Assembly (NCBI RefSeq): GCF_003049665.1
Contig: NZ_PYWM01000003.1
Coordinates: 223,408-287,407, forward strand
Direction: 5' to 3'
DNA length: 64,000 nucleotides
From: Lysinibacillus mangiferihumi
GTDB taxonomy: Bacteria > Bacillota > Bacilli > Bacillales_A > Planococcaceae
Shown: positions 8,979 through 16,547 of the stretch, one piece after another
Numbering within the stretch: the first letter of the stretch is position 1
How the letters are laid out: each line of letters opens with the position of its first letter
Notes under the pieces: generated by a model
Told to the model about the DNA's origin: nothing
The model's database searches: none
What the model saw: the letters and a program-made list of their open reading frames with translations, nothing else
Translations under genes and position numbers: made by a program

Positions 8979-9322
8979 AGCGAGTACTGAAAGATTATCA
9001 CTATATGGTAATTGATGGCGATCTACCAGATGTTGCACCTGATTGTGATGCACTGATTATTAAAAATTTAGAACAATGGCTCATAAAACACAATTTGGAG
9101 GAAGATGAAGCCATTATCCAGCACATTTTGACAACACTAAAAAGCCTTGAAAAAAACTGTGTAGTGTATATGATTGTAACCGATATGGGACGTGGTGTTG
9201 TACCGATGGAAAAGCAAGCAAGACTATTGCGTGACACGTGTGGTCGCTTGTATCAGGCGTTATTTGCAGAAGCAAAACAAGTAAATCGTATTTGGTATGG
9301 CATTGCAGAACGTATTAAATAA
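8930..9322 (+). CDS. short CobU-like protein (130 aa)
   Basis: It has a degenerate P-loop GGAYNGKT at residues 6-13. The C-terminal half, VTDMGRGVVPMEKQARLLRD followed by CGRLYQALFAEAKQV, matches the end of CobU, where the purine-binding loop lies. It lacks the RHxxxR histidine block, so nucleotidyl transfer through a His-GMP intermediate looks impossible on its own. It is coupled to cobC (overlap 49 bases) with an AGGAGG site. It may be a kinase-only enzyme, or a partner that completes the other CobU. Both readings are inferences. NCBI-style annotation would probably call it a bifunctional CobU homologue. Confidence 0.75.
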   Translation: MHVFIGGAYNGKTAYVERVLKDYHYMVIDGDLPDVAPDCDALIIKNLEQWLIKHNLEEDEAIIQHILTTLKSLEKNCVVYMIVTDMGRGVVPMEKQARLLRDTCGRLYQALFAEAKQVNRIWYGIAERIK

Positions 9323-9368
9323 ACGAGTTTATGCTTCTGTAGAATACTTGTAGAAAAGAGGAAATGGA

Positions 9369-9863
9369 ATGAATCGACAAAAATTAATGAGTTTGACATT
9401 AACCGCCATGGTTGCAGCGATTTGTGCAGTTGGGGCAGTTATTAAAATTCCGTCTTTTGTATCATCGGCGGCACTCGACTCAGCGCCAGCATTTTTAAGC
9501 GTTGCATTTTTATCACCTGTATTGGCCGGGATAGCAGGGTTAATAGGTCATTTGATTACAGCATTGACATCTAGCTTACCATATGGACCTTTGCATCTTA
9601 TTATTGCGGTCGAAATGTTTATTGTGGTATGGCTATTCGGTGTGATGCACAAAAAAGGTATGCATTTTTGGAAATGGCCGGTAGCGCTTATATTGAATGG
9701 TGTGATCGCACCACTCCCATTTTATTTCATCATTAGTCCAGCGTTTTTCTGGGGCTCATTAGCGAGTATTTTCATGGCAACTGTCATTAATTTATTGATT
9801 GTCGCTGTCGTGATGCCGATACTCTCAAAAGTGTTTGTTCGTAAGGCGGGACGAGCAAATTGA
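9369..9863 (+). CDS. cblT: ECF transporter S component, candidate alpha-ribazole transporter CblT
   Basis: A 164-residue hydrophobic protein with about five to six transmembrane segments. The start MNRQKLMSLTLTAMVAAICAVG and the SLPYGPLHLIIAVEMF block resemble ECF S components. It is followed, with a 4-base overlap, by a CblS-type kinase. In Listeria and Geobacillus the pair CblT/CblS takes up and phosphorylates alpha-ribazole, bypassing CobT. The substrate is therefore assigned mainly from context. A vitamin B12 S component (CbrT-like) is the main alternative. The energising ECF A/A'/T module is not in this window. Confidence 0.75.
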   Translation: MNRQKLMSLTLTAMVAAICAVGAVIKIPSFVSSAALDSAPAFLSVAFLSPVLAGIAGLIGHLITALTSSLPYGPLHLIIAVEMFIVVWLFGVMHKKGMHFWKWPVALILNGVIAPLPFYFIISPAFFWGSLASIFMATVINLLIVAVVMPILSKVFVRKAGRAN

Positions 9864-10546
9864 GAAATGCAGTAAAAATAGGGAATCTGATTGTTACAAC
9901 GGATAATGCTGCAGCCATCGGAGAAAAGCCTCAAGATGTCGTATCGGCGCCGGATACATTAACGGCTTATTTAACTGGGCGTGTCACTTTTCTAGAACAG
10001 CTTGCAGCCGATGCCCTACCCAGTCATATTATTCTTGCCAACTTTTCAGGCGATGAGGCGTGGTCTCGTTATGTCGTAGGACTTGCGCAAGTCTTTGAAG
10101 AAGCAGGTCTACCATGTCCACCTGTAAATGGCAGTTCAGAATCCAATATGCCGACTGTGCAATCGGGATTATCTGTAACAATGTTAGGTGAAATGCAAAC
10201 AAGGTCGCCATTTGCTCGTGACAACCTGATTTGGTATACGTATGGACTGCCACTCGTTGGCAATGAAGTGCTTGCGCAGCCTGAAGATGTGGCCCAACTA
10301 CAACCCATTTACCAAGCTTGGCGCGAGGAAATTGTGCAACAAGTTTGGCCGGTAGGTTCTCAAGGCTTACAAGCAGAATTTTTAAGACTTTTTGATCAGC
10401 AACAAATTAAAAGTTCGTTGGATGTAGGAAAAACAGCAGGGCCATGTGCGGTAATTTTACTAGGAATTAATCCAGAAAAAGAGCAACTGGCACAAAAAAT
10501 TTTTACTAGAAATTTTGAGAAACTGCGTAAAACTGCATTGGAATAG
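9860..10546 (+). CDS. cblS: alpha-ribazole kinase CblS
   Basis: A 228-residue protein resembling the N-terminal fold of AIR-synthase (PurM-like) ATPases, as in CblS. It starts with KIGNLIVTTDNAAAIGEKPQDVV and has a FSGDEAW block and a glycine-rich middle (PPVNGSSESNMP). CblS phosphorylates alpha-ribazole to alpha-ribazole-5'-phosphate for CobS. TTG 9860 overlaps the cblT stop, and GGCGGGA is the likely ribosome site. It ends the cobamide operon. No CobT (DMB phosphoribosyltransferase) is in the window, which fits the salvage route. Confidence 0.75.
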   Translation: MRNAVKIGNLIVTTDNAAAIGEKPQDVVSAPDTLTAYLTGRVTFLEQLAADALPSHIILANFSGDEAWSRYVVGLAQVFEEAGLPCPPVNGSSESNMPTVQSGLSVTMLGEMQTRSPFARDNLIWYTYGLPLVGNEVLAQPEDVAQLQPIYQAWREEIVQQVWPVGSQGLQAEFLRLFDQQQIKSSLDVGKTAGPCAVILLGINPEKEQLAQKIFTRNFEKLRKTALE

Positions 10547-10659
10547 GGCTTGCTTCGAGCAAAAGTAGCGTTTTCGAGAATACAAGGGGCAAAACGCCTA
10601 TTGAAACGTTAAACACAATATGTTAGATTTGTTTAGGAGTTAAAACACTATATATAGTA

Positions 10660-10845
10660 TATTGGACAAGCGGTACCAGTATGGTTTAAAAGGGAATTCG
10701 GAAATAGAGATATCTAAAGCCGAAGCTGTCCCCGCAACTGTAAGTGCTGACAAATAATTAGGATGCCACTGTGAAAGAACGGGAAGGCAATTATTTGAAG
10801 GAAGCATGAGCCAGGAGACCTGCCGAGTTGTTCAAGACAGCAACA
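10660..10845 (+). promoter_or_regulatory. adenosylcobalamin (B12) riboswitch aptamer
   Basis: Diagnostic conserved pieces appear in order: GCGGTACCAG (10670), TTTAAAAGGGAA (10685), GAAGCTGTCCCCGCAACTGT (10722), TGCCACTGTG (10763), GGGAAGGC (10781) and ATGAGCCAGGAGACCTGCC (10806). Order and spacing match the Cobalamin (B12 box) aptamer. Together with the terminator at 10930-10968 it should form an OFF switch for nrdAB when AdoCbl is plentiful. Confidence 0.95.
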
Positions 10846-10929
10846 CATCTTCGGGGATTGAGAAGTGGAGGCGAGAGATTTGTCCACTTCGATGTGTACA
10901 TGTCCTTCATTTCCATTTCTGATTTTACA

Positions 10930-10968
10930 GCGATTACGCAACCGAAACAGGGTGTGTAATCGCTTTTT
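10930..10968 (+). terminator. riboswitch expression-platform terminator
   Basis: GCGATTACGC (10930-10939) pairs with GTGTAATCGC (10953-10962) followed by six T residues, 35 bases before the nrdA start. It lies between aptamer and coding region, as expected for a transcription-terminating B12 switch. Confidence 0.85.
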
Positions 10969-11002
10969 TGTGTGCGCTGATAGAAAGGGAGAGAATGGGA
11001 AT

Positions 11003-13216
11003 ATGACAATTCAAATCGAACAGCAGATGGCTAAGTTAAAGAAAAGTTACACAGAGGAGGAGCTTGAAAGCTTTGTAAGATTATCGGATAGATGGCTACG
11101 AAAAAATGACAATGCAACATTTGAAGCTTGGGCGGATGCGATGATTTTACAAACACTTAGTCTTATTGATGAGGAAGAGCCATATTGGACATTTGTTGCT
11201 GCGCAAATTTACTTAGAAAAATTATATGATCAATTTGCCACACGTCGTGGTGTTGGAGTGGAAGATGTCTATAAGGTATTTCCAGAGCAACTTGCGCGCT
11301 ATACCGAGGCAGGGCTTTATCATGACTGTTTAACGACGAAGTATAGTGAACGAGAGCTAGTCGAGCTTGCGTCTTATCTTGAACAGAGTCGTGATGAACT
11401 GTTTACGTATATCGGTTTAAAAACGTTAATGGACCGCTATGTTGTGCGTGATTATACGAAAACACCTGTAGAATTACCGCAAGAGCGTTGGATGGTCATT
11501 GCAATGACATTGATGCAAGATGAAACGGAAAACCGCTTAGAAAAAGTACGAGAATCGTATTGGGCGATGAGTAATTTATATATGACGGTTGCAACACCAA
11601 CATTGTCAAATGCCGGAAAAACACATGGCCAGCTTTCAAGCTGCTTTATTGATACGGTAGATGATAGTTTACAAAGTATTTATGATACGAACACCGATGT
11701 TGCAACATTATCGAAATACGGAGGCGGTATAGGCGTTTACATGGGGAAAATCCGTAGTCGTGGCTCCTCTATCAAAGGGTTTAAAGGCGCATCTAGTGGG
11801 GTACTGCCATGGATCAAACAGCTCAATAATACAGCGGTGTCAGTGGATCAGCTTGGTCAACGCCAAGGCGCAATCGCCGTTTATTTAGATGTTTGGCATA
11901 AAGATGTCTTTACGTTTTTAGATTTACGTTTAAATAATGGAGACGAACGATTACGCGCACATGATATTTTTACTGGTTTATGTTTACCGGATATTTTTAT
12001 GGAAGCGGTCGAAGCGCGTGGAGAGTGGCATTTATTTGACCCACATGAAGTACGTGAGGTAATGGGCTTCTCACTCGAAGATTGTTATGATGAGCAAAAA
12101 GGACAAGGCTCTTTCCGAGATAAATATGCGTCGTGCATTGCCAATCCACTATTAAGTCGAGAAGTGGTGCCGGCAATCGATATTATGAAGCGTATTATGC
12201 GTTCACAGTTGGAAACAGGTGTACCCTTTATGTTTTACCGCGATGAAGTAAATCGTATGAATCCAAATAAGCATGAAGGGATGATTTATAGTTCAAATTT
12301 ATGTACTGAAATTTTCCAAAACATGTCGCCGACGCAATTCGAATCCATTACGTTAGAAGATGATGTGATTGTGACACGTCGTAAGCCTGGAGATTTCGTT
12401 GTATGTAATTTATCTTCTGTCAATTTAGGAAAGGCTGTTCCGGCTGGTGTGTTAGAGCGTTTAATACCGATTCAAGTGCGCATGTTAGATAATGTTATTG
12501 CCTTAAATACTATTCCTGTGAAACAAGCCGAGCGTACTAATGCTCGTTATCGTGGAATTGGGCTAGGGACATTTGGTTGGCATCATTTACTTGCCTTAAA
12601 GGAAATTCAATGGGAGTCGGATGAGGCAGTTGACTATGCTGATAAATTATACGAGCATATTGCGTATTTAACGATTCGTGCATCGAGTGCACTTGCGCGC
12701 GAAAAAGGTGCTTACCCATTATTTGAGGGCTCTGACTGGCAAACAGGTGCTTATTTTGAAAAGCGTAGCTACAACAGTGACAAGTGGCAAGCTTTGCGTG
12801 CGGATGTCGCAAATTATGGAATGCGCAATGGGTATGTAATGGCAGTAGCACCAAATTCATCGACATCTATTTTGGCAGGCAGTACGGCAACGATTGATCC
12901 GATTTTCCAAAAGAGTTACTCCGAGGAGAAAAAGGATTACAAAATTCCTGTTACAGTACCGGACTTATCATCCGTAACGACTTGGTATTATAAGTCTGCT
13001 TACTTTATCGATCAAAACTGGACGATTAAACAAAATGCGGCACGTGCCCGTCATATTGACCAAGGCATTTCGCTTAATTTATATGTGCAAAATACGATAC
13101 AGGCAAAAGACTTACTTGCTTTACATCTTAATGCTTGGGCAAGTGGCGTAAAAACGACTTATTATGTGCGTTCAACATCTGTTGAATTGCTAGAATGTGA
13201 GTCTTGTGCAAGCTAG
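11003..13216 (+). CDS. nrdA: ribonucleoside-diphosphate reductase class I, alpha subunit
   Basis: It reduces ribonucleotides to deoxyribonucleotides. Active-site cysteines are visible: Cys214 in GQLSSCFID, Cys434 with Glu436 in SNLCTEIF, and Cys468 in FVVCNLSSVNLG. The radical-transfer pair Tyr720-Tyr721 is in TTYYVRS, and a redox CxxC (732-735) is at the tail. The 737 residues begin at ATG 11003 behind GGGAGAG. The N-terminus is shorter than in E. coli NrdA and lacks the VxKRDG motif of an ATP-cone, so dATP overall inhibition through a cone is probably absent. It is controlled by the B12 riboswitch and forms an operon with nrdB 12 bases downstream. Confidence 0.93.
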   Translation: MTIQIEQQMAKLKKSYTEEELESFVRLSDRWLRKNDNATFEAWADAMILQTLSLIDEEEPYWTFVAAQIYLEKLYDQFATRRGVGVEDVYKVFPEQLARYTEAGLYHDCLTTKYSERELVELASYLEQSRDELFTYIGLKTLMDRYVVRDYTKTPVELPQERWMVIAMTLMQDETENRLEKVRESYWAMSNLYMTVATPTLSNAGKTHGQLSSCFIDTVDDSLQSIYDTNTDVATLSKYGGGIGVYMGKIRSRGSSIKGFKGASSGVLPWIKQLNNTAVSVDQLGQRQGAIAVYLDVWHKDVFTFLDLRLNNGDERLRAHDIFTGLCLPDIFMEAVEARGEWHLFDPHEVREVMGFSLEDCYDEQKGQGSFRDKYASCIANPLLSREVVPAIDIMKRIMRSQLETGVPFMFYRDEVNRMNPNKHEGMIYSSNLCTEIFQNMSPTQFESITLEDDVIVTRRKPGDFVVCNLSSVNLGKAVPAGVLERLIPIQVRMLDNVIALNTIPVKQAERTNARYRGIGLGTFGWHHLLALKEIQWESDEAVDYADKLYEHIAYLTIRASSALAREKGAYPLFEGSDWQTGAYFEKRSYNSDKWQALRADVANYGMRNGYVMAVAPNSSTSILAGSTATIDPIFQKSYSEEKKDYKIPVTVPDLSSVTTWYYKSAYFIDQNWTIKQNAARARHIDQGISLNLYVQNTIQAKDLLALHLNAWASGVKTTYYVRSTSVELLECESCAS

Positions 13217-13228
13217 GAGGAATAGAAA

Positions 13229-14269
13229 ATGACAACAATTACGAAACGAAAAATGATGGATAAGGAGGCGCCGAACCGTTCGACAGCCATTGTAAACGGG
13301 CGCTCTTCTAATATTTTAAACTGGGATGACGTGCGTTTTAGTTGGGCGTACCCAAAATATAAAAAAATGCTTGGGAACTTTTGGACACCTTTTGAGATTA
13401 ATATGAGCAATGATGTCAAACAATTTCCAACATTATCAGCGGATGAACAGGAATCATTTTTGAAAATTATTGGCTTACTGGCGCTGCTAGACAGTGTACA
13501 AACGGATTTTGCAGGCAAAGTGGCGGACTATTTAACGGATTCGAGCCTTAATGCCTTAATGATTATTTTAGCGCAACAAGAGGTGATTCATAATCATTCC
13601 TATTCTTATGTTTTATCCAGTATTGTAAATAAAGATGAACAAGACCGTACATTTGACTTTTGGCGCACAGAGCCAGTGTTAGAGCGTCGCAATGATTTTG
13701 TGATGAAAGGCTATCAAGCATTTGCAGAGGAACCAAACGTTGAAAATATGTTAGAGGCCATTGTCTATGATGTTATTTTAGAAGGCTTATTTTTCTATTC
13801 TGGTTTTGCCTTCTTCTATCATTTAGCGCGCAATCAAAAAATGGTCGCTTCGTCAACGATGATCAATTATATCAACCGTGATGAACAGCTACATGTGGAT
13901 TTATTTGTGAAAATCTATCAGGAATTGCTAGCAGAATTTCCTGAATATGATACACCAGAACGAGCGGCGCGTGTGCAAGAGATTTTCCGTGAAGCGGTTC
14001 AACTTGAAATCGATTGGGCAAATGAAGTCATAGGTGAAAAAATTGAAGGACTTGATGTGGAAGATGTCCATGATTATGTCCATTTTTATGCGAATGTACG
14101 TTGCCACCAACTAGGGGTAGAGCGTCCGTTTGAGGGTTATCGAAAAAATCCATTAAAATGGATTAAAGCATACGAGGATGTAGACTTAGGAAAGACAGAT
14201 TTCTTTGAGCAACGATCCCGTCAATATGTAAAAGTCAATGTAGAAGATAACGGCTTCGATGACTTATAA
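13229..14269 (+). CDS. nrdB: ribonucleoside-diphosphate reductase class I, beta subunit
   Basis: It provides the radical cofactor for NrdA. All di-metal ligands are seen: Asp88 (LLDSVQ), Glu118 and His121 (QEVIHNHSY), Glu185 (ILEGLFF), Glu219 and His222 (DEQLHVDLF). The radical tyrosine corresponds to Tyr125, four residues after His121, as in E. coli Tyr122. The C-terminus (VNVEDNGFDDL) would be the alpha-binding tail. The 346-residue protein starts at ATG 13229 behind GGAGGAA. No nrdI or extra nrdH lies nearby, which argues against a standard class Ib (nrdIEF) operon. Confidence 0.93.
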   Translation: MTTITKRKMMDKEAPNRSTAIVNGRSSNILNWDDVRFSWAYPKYKKMLGNFWTPFEINMSNDVKQFPTLSADEQESFLKIIGLLALLDSVQTDFAGKVADYLTDSSLNALMIILAQQEVIHNHSYSYVLSSIVNKDEQDRTFDFWRTEPVLERRNDFVMKGYQAFAEEPNVENMLEAIVYDVILEGLFFYSGFAFFYHLARNQKMVASSTMINYINRDEQLHVDLFVKIYQELLAEFPEYDTPERAARVQEIFREAVQLEIDWANEVIGEKIEGLDVEDVHDYVHFYANVRCHQLGVERPFEGYRKNPLKWIKAYEDVDLGKTDFFEQRSRQYVKVNVEDNGFDDL

Positions 14270-14288
14270 TTTAATATAATATAATATA

Positions 14289-14308
14289 ATTGTTTGAGTG
14301 CCTGTCAC
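14289..14308 (+). repeat. 20-bp direct repeat, left copy
   Basis: ATTGTTTGAGTGCCTGTCAC occurs here and again at 14434-14453. The two copies bracket a 99-bp palindrome-ended element. Confidence 0.75.
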
Positions 14309-14313
14309 TCTAT

Positions 14314-14412
14314 CCACTTGGCTTTTGCGTAGCATTATGTAAGCCACAACTCCCGCTTTTGCGCCGTATGTTGTGACTTTCTGTATGTGAGTTCCCGCAG
14401 AAGTCCAAGTGG
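14314..14412. repeat. palindromic intergenic repeat element (99 bp)
   Basis: It starts CCACTTGG and ends CCAAGTGG, and the interior contains further complementary pieces (AAGCCACAACTCCCGC against GTTGTGACTT, and GAGTTCCCGCAG near the right end). It is shaped like the imperfect-palindrome REP/MITE-like elements of Bacillaceae. It carries no open frame. A related but different element is at 47813-47943. Confidence 0.6.
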
Positions 14413-14433
14413 ATTTTACTTTCTAACCAGAAA

Positions 14434-14453
14434 ATTGTTTGAGTGCCTGTCAC
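14434..14453 (+). repeat. 20-bp direct repeat, right copy
   Basis: Identical to 14289-14308. It lies just upstream of the truncated ABC transporter gene. Confidence 0.75.
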
Positions 14454-14476
14454 GCCCAAGGAACGGAGACGAAAGA

Positions 14477-14797
14477 ATGCAAGTAGTTAAACAGTTAGGG
14501 AGGTATTTAGGGCCTTATAAATGCGCTGATATTTTAATTTTGGATGAAGCCACATCTAGCGTTGATACGCAAACAGAGGTTGATATTCAAAAAGGATTAC
14601 AACATTTAATGCAAGGGCACACAAGTTTTGTGATTGCACACCGTTTGAAAACGATTGAAAATGCCAATCAAATTTTCGTTATTCAACAAGGCGAAATTGT
14701 TGAACAAGGTAACCATCAACAACTGATGCAACAACAAGGAATCTACAACTACCTACAGCAAAAACTACTGTTAGAACAAGAAGAGCCAAGTGTATAA
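14477..14797 (+). pseudogene. ABC transporter (MsbA-type) internal-deletion remnant
   Basis: The open frame begins with MQVVKQLGRYLGPYK, the usual first residues of a half-size ABC exporter, with a good upstream GGAGACGAAAG site. It then jumps straight into the end of the nucleotide-binding domain: ADILILDEATSSVDT (Walker B and D-loop), FVIAHRL (H-loop) and the tail. All transmembrane segments, Walker A and the ABC signature are missing. An in-frame deletion of roughly 450-500 codons between residues 15 and 16 explains it. The 106-residue product cannot be a transporter, so this is a scar of a lost gene next to palindromic repeats. Confidence 0.85.
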
Positions 14798-14845
14798 AAC
14801 CCTTTAAAGTTTCCTATTAAAAAATGAATAGCTACTCTTATTAAA

Positions 14846-14890
14846 GAACCCTCCATCTTAAGCGCACTGAATAAGATGGAGGGTTCAATT
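14846..14890 (+). terminator. intrinsic terminator
   Basis: GAACCCTCCATCTTA pairs with TAAGATGGAGGGTTC, followed by AATTTT. It ends the ABC remnant transcript. Confidence 0.75.
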
Positions 14891-15039
14891 TTGACAAGTA
14901 GTCGCATATAGATGGTAAAGAAAATGACTATGGCTACGTCTTAGGTCTTAGACGAAGTTAAAGCCAAGGGTCGTTTTCATATATCGAGAATCAGTTAAAA
15001 TGAAATGAATGGGATATGAAAAAGTAGGAGGAAATAAAT

Positions 15040-15756
15040 GTGAAAAAAATATTGGTCTTAGCTTTCATGATGTGTGGCTCGTTGCTCGTTTTAAGTGGTT
15101 GTTTTTCTTTTATTCCAGAGAAGGAAAAAGAAGATACCTTTCAGATAAAAAAAGATGATGCGCAAAAATTAGATGTTGAAATAAATCTAGGTGTTGGGGA
15201 AATGACGGTTTCAAAAGGTGCAAAAGAGTGGCTAGAAGGTAGTGCGCAGTATAATATTAATAAATTAGCTCCAGAAGTGAATTATAAGCTACGTGGCAAT
15301 ACAGGTGAAATCGAGATTGAACATAAAGGCTCTAGTAAAGTAAAAATGGGGAATATAAAAAATTTATGGGATGTCCAATTAAATGAAGACATTCCAATGG
15401 ACCTTTCGATAGAGACAGGTGCATCAAAAGCAATGCTTGATTTACGAGGACTGAAACTTGAAAAATTAGATATTGAAACAGGGGTAGGAGACCTAAATGT
15501 TGACTTAGGTGGCGATTGGAAAAAAAGCTTCAAAACAAATATTGAAACGGGTGTTGGGCAAACTACGGTCATTTTACCATCAGAAGTCGGTGTAAAAATA
15601 ACGACAGAAAAAGGCATTGGTTCGATGAATCTAGAAGGCTTTATTGCAAAAGGTAAAGGGGTATTTGTTAATGAGGCGTATGAAAAGGCAGATATAGTGC
15701 TTGAGGTGAACTCAGAGTTAGGCGTAGGCGACGTTACATTCAAACTAGATAAGTAA
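15040..15756 (+). CDS. lipoprotein with repeated adhesin/LiaF-like beta domain
   Basis: The N-terminal signal ends in a lipobox LSGC (Cys21), so the product is anchored to the outer face of the membrane. The body contains repeated beta-rich blocks with the pattern INLGVGEMTV, IETGASKAML, IETGVGDLNV, IETGVGQTTV and SELGVGDVTF. This is the parallel-beta pattern seen in DUF4097/LiaF-like 'toast-rack' proteins. The start is GTG 15040 behind AGGAGG. The function is unknown; homologues are often linked to envelope stress. It is monocistronic and ends at a clear terminator. Confidence 0.75.
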   Translation: MKKILVLAFMMCGSLLVLSGCFSFIPEKEKEDTFQIKKDDAQKLDVEINLGVGEMTVSKGAKEWLEGSAQYNINKLAPEVNYKLRGNTGEIEIEHKGSSKVKMGNIKNLWDVQLNEDIPMDLSIETGASKAMLDLRGLKLEKLDIETGVGDLNVDLGGDWKKSFKTNIETGVGQTTVILPSEVGVKITTEKGIGSMNLEGFIAKGKGVFVNEAYEKADIVLEVNSELGVGDVTFKLDK

Positions 15757-15780
15757 CTACCTACGACAATACTATCAATT

Positions 15781-15825
15781 TAAGCGTCAAATACAACAGG
15801 TGAATTGTATTTGACGCTTATTTTA
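15781..15825 (+). terminator. intrinsic terminator
   Basis: TAAGCGTCAAATACAA pairs with TTGTATTTGACGCTTA, followed by TTTTAT. Confidence 0.8.
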
Positions 15826-15868
15826 TGTTAGCTTAAAGAAAGCAAGAGTAATTGAAGGAGCGAACGGA

Positions 15869-16393
15869 TTGAGAATTTTTACATATAAACAACCTGTAAC
15901 GATTGAATCGACGAAAGTAGTTCAAATAGTGAATGAGGAAGGAAACGTCTCATCAACTGTACAGCGGATTTACTCCAATGGATTAAAAAAAGCTTTTGAC
16001 CATACGATGGATTATCGATATTTTGTACAATTTGATGTCAGCACAGTGGACGGACAGCGTCTTTTCTCCTGTAAAAAAGTATCGCGACGTGGGCGTGTAC
16101 ATTTCAAAGGCAAGGACTTTGTAACAGGAAAAGACTATATGATTGCCTATGACGGCTGGCAAATCATGATTCCAGATTTAATCATAACAGATGGTCAACA
16201 AAAAATAATGCTGAATAAGGAGATGGAAGGCTGGTCTGTTTTTACGTTGAATGAACAGCCAATTGCACGCTGGCAAGCGGTTTATCAAGAAACACATTTT
16301 GATATTACGCTGGAAATTGAAGCAACGAGCCCGATTCAACATGAAGCATTTTTTATTGCAATAGGACAGGCTGTCTTATTTGTTGGAGCATAG
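15869..16393 (+). CDS. conserved hypothetical protein, possible tubby-like/LURP-type beta barrel
   Basis: A soluble 174-residue protein starting at TTG 15869, eight bases after GAAGGAG. It is rich in beta strands and basic residues: FVQFDVSTVDGQRLFSCKK, then VHFKGKDFVTGKDYMIAYDGWQIMIPDLII. The strand-rich pattern with a central DG turn and a hydrophobic C-terminal helix (EAFFIAIGQAVLFVG) resembles tubby C-terminal/phospholipid-scramblase-like domains. That is a fold guess, not a demonstrated homology. No signal peptide is present, and a terminator follows. Confidence 0.6.
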   Translation: MRIFTYKQPVTIESTKVVQIVNEEGNVSSTVQRIYSNGLKKAFDHTMDYRYFVQFDVSTVDGQRLFSCKKVSRRGRVHFKGKDFVTGKDYMIAYDGWQIMIPDLIITDGQQKIMLNKEMEGWSVFTLNEQPIARWQAVYQETHFDITLEIEATSPIQHEAFFIAIGQAVLFVGA

Positions 16394-16397
16394 TGTG

Positions 16398-16430
16398 AAA
16401 AGCACCTTTTAGAAATGAGAGGTGTTTTTT
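16398..16430 (+). terminator. intrinsic terminator
   Basis: AAAAGCACCT pairs with AGGTGTTTTTT across a short loop. Confidence 0.6.
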
Positions 16431-16547
16431 GATGTAATCAACTTCATCGTTATTGCACTATTATAATGTTAATTATAGTAAAATTAGCTAAGAAGTTTCC
16501 ATACTTACAATCATTGTTTGAAATTTATACTTCGAGGAGTGAGTAGG

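Noticed and set aside
15282..15743. 153-codon minus-strand frame opposite the lipoprotein
   Set aside because: Shadow of the repeated beta blocks, with low-complexity Ser/Pro/Phe composition and no site.
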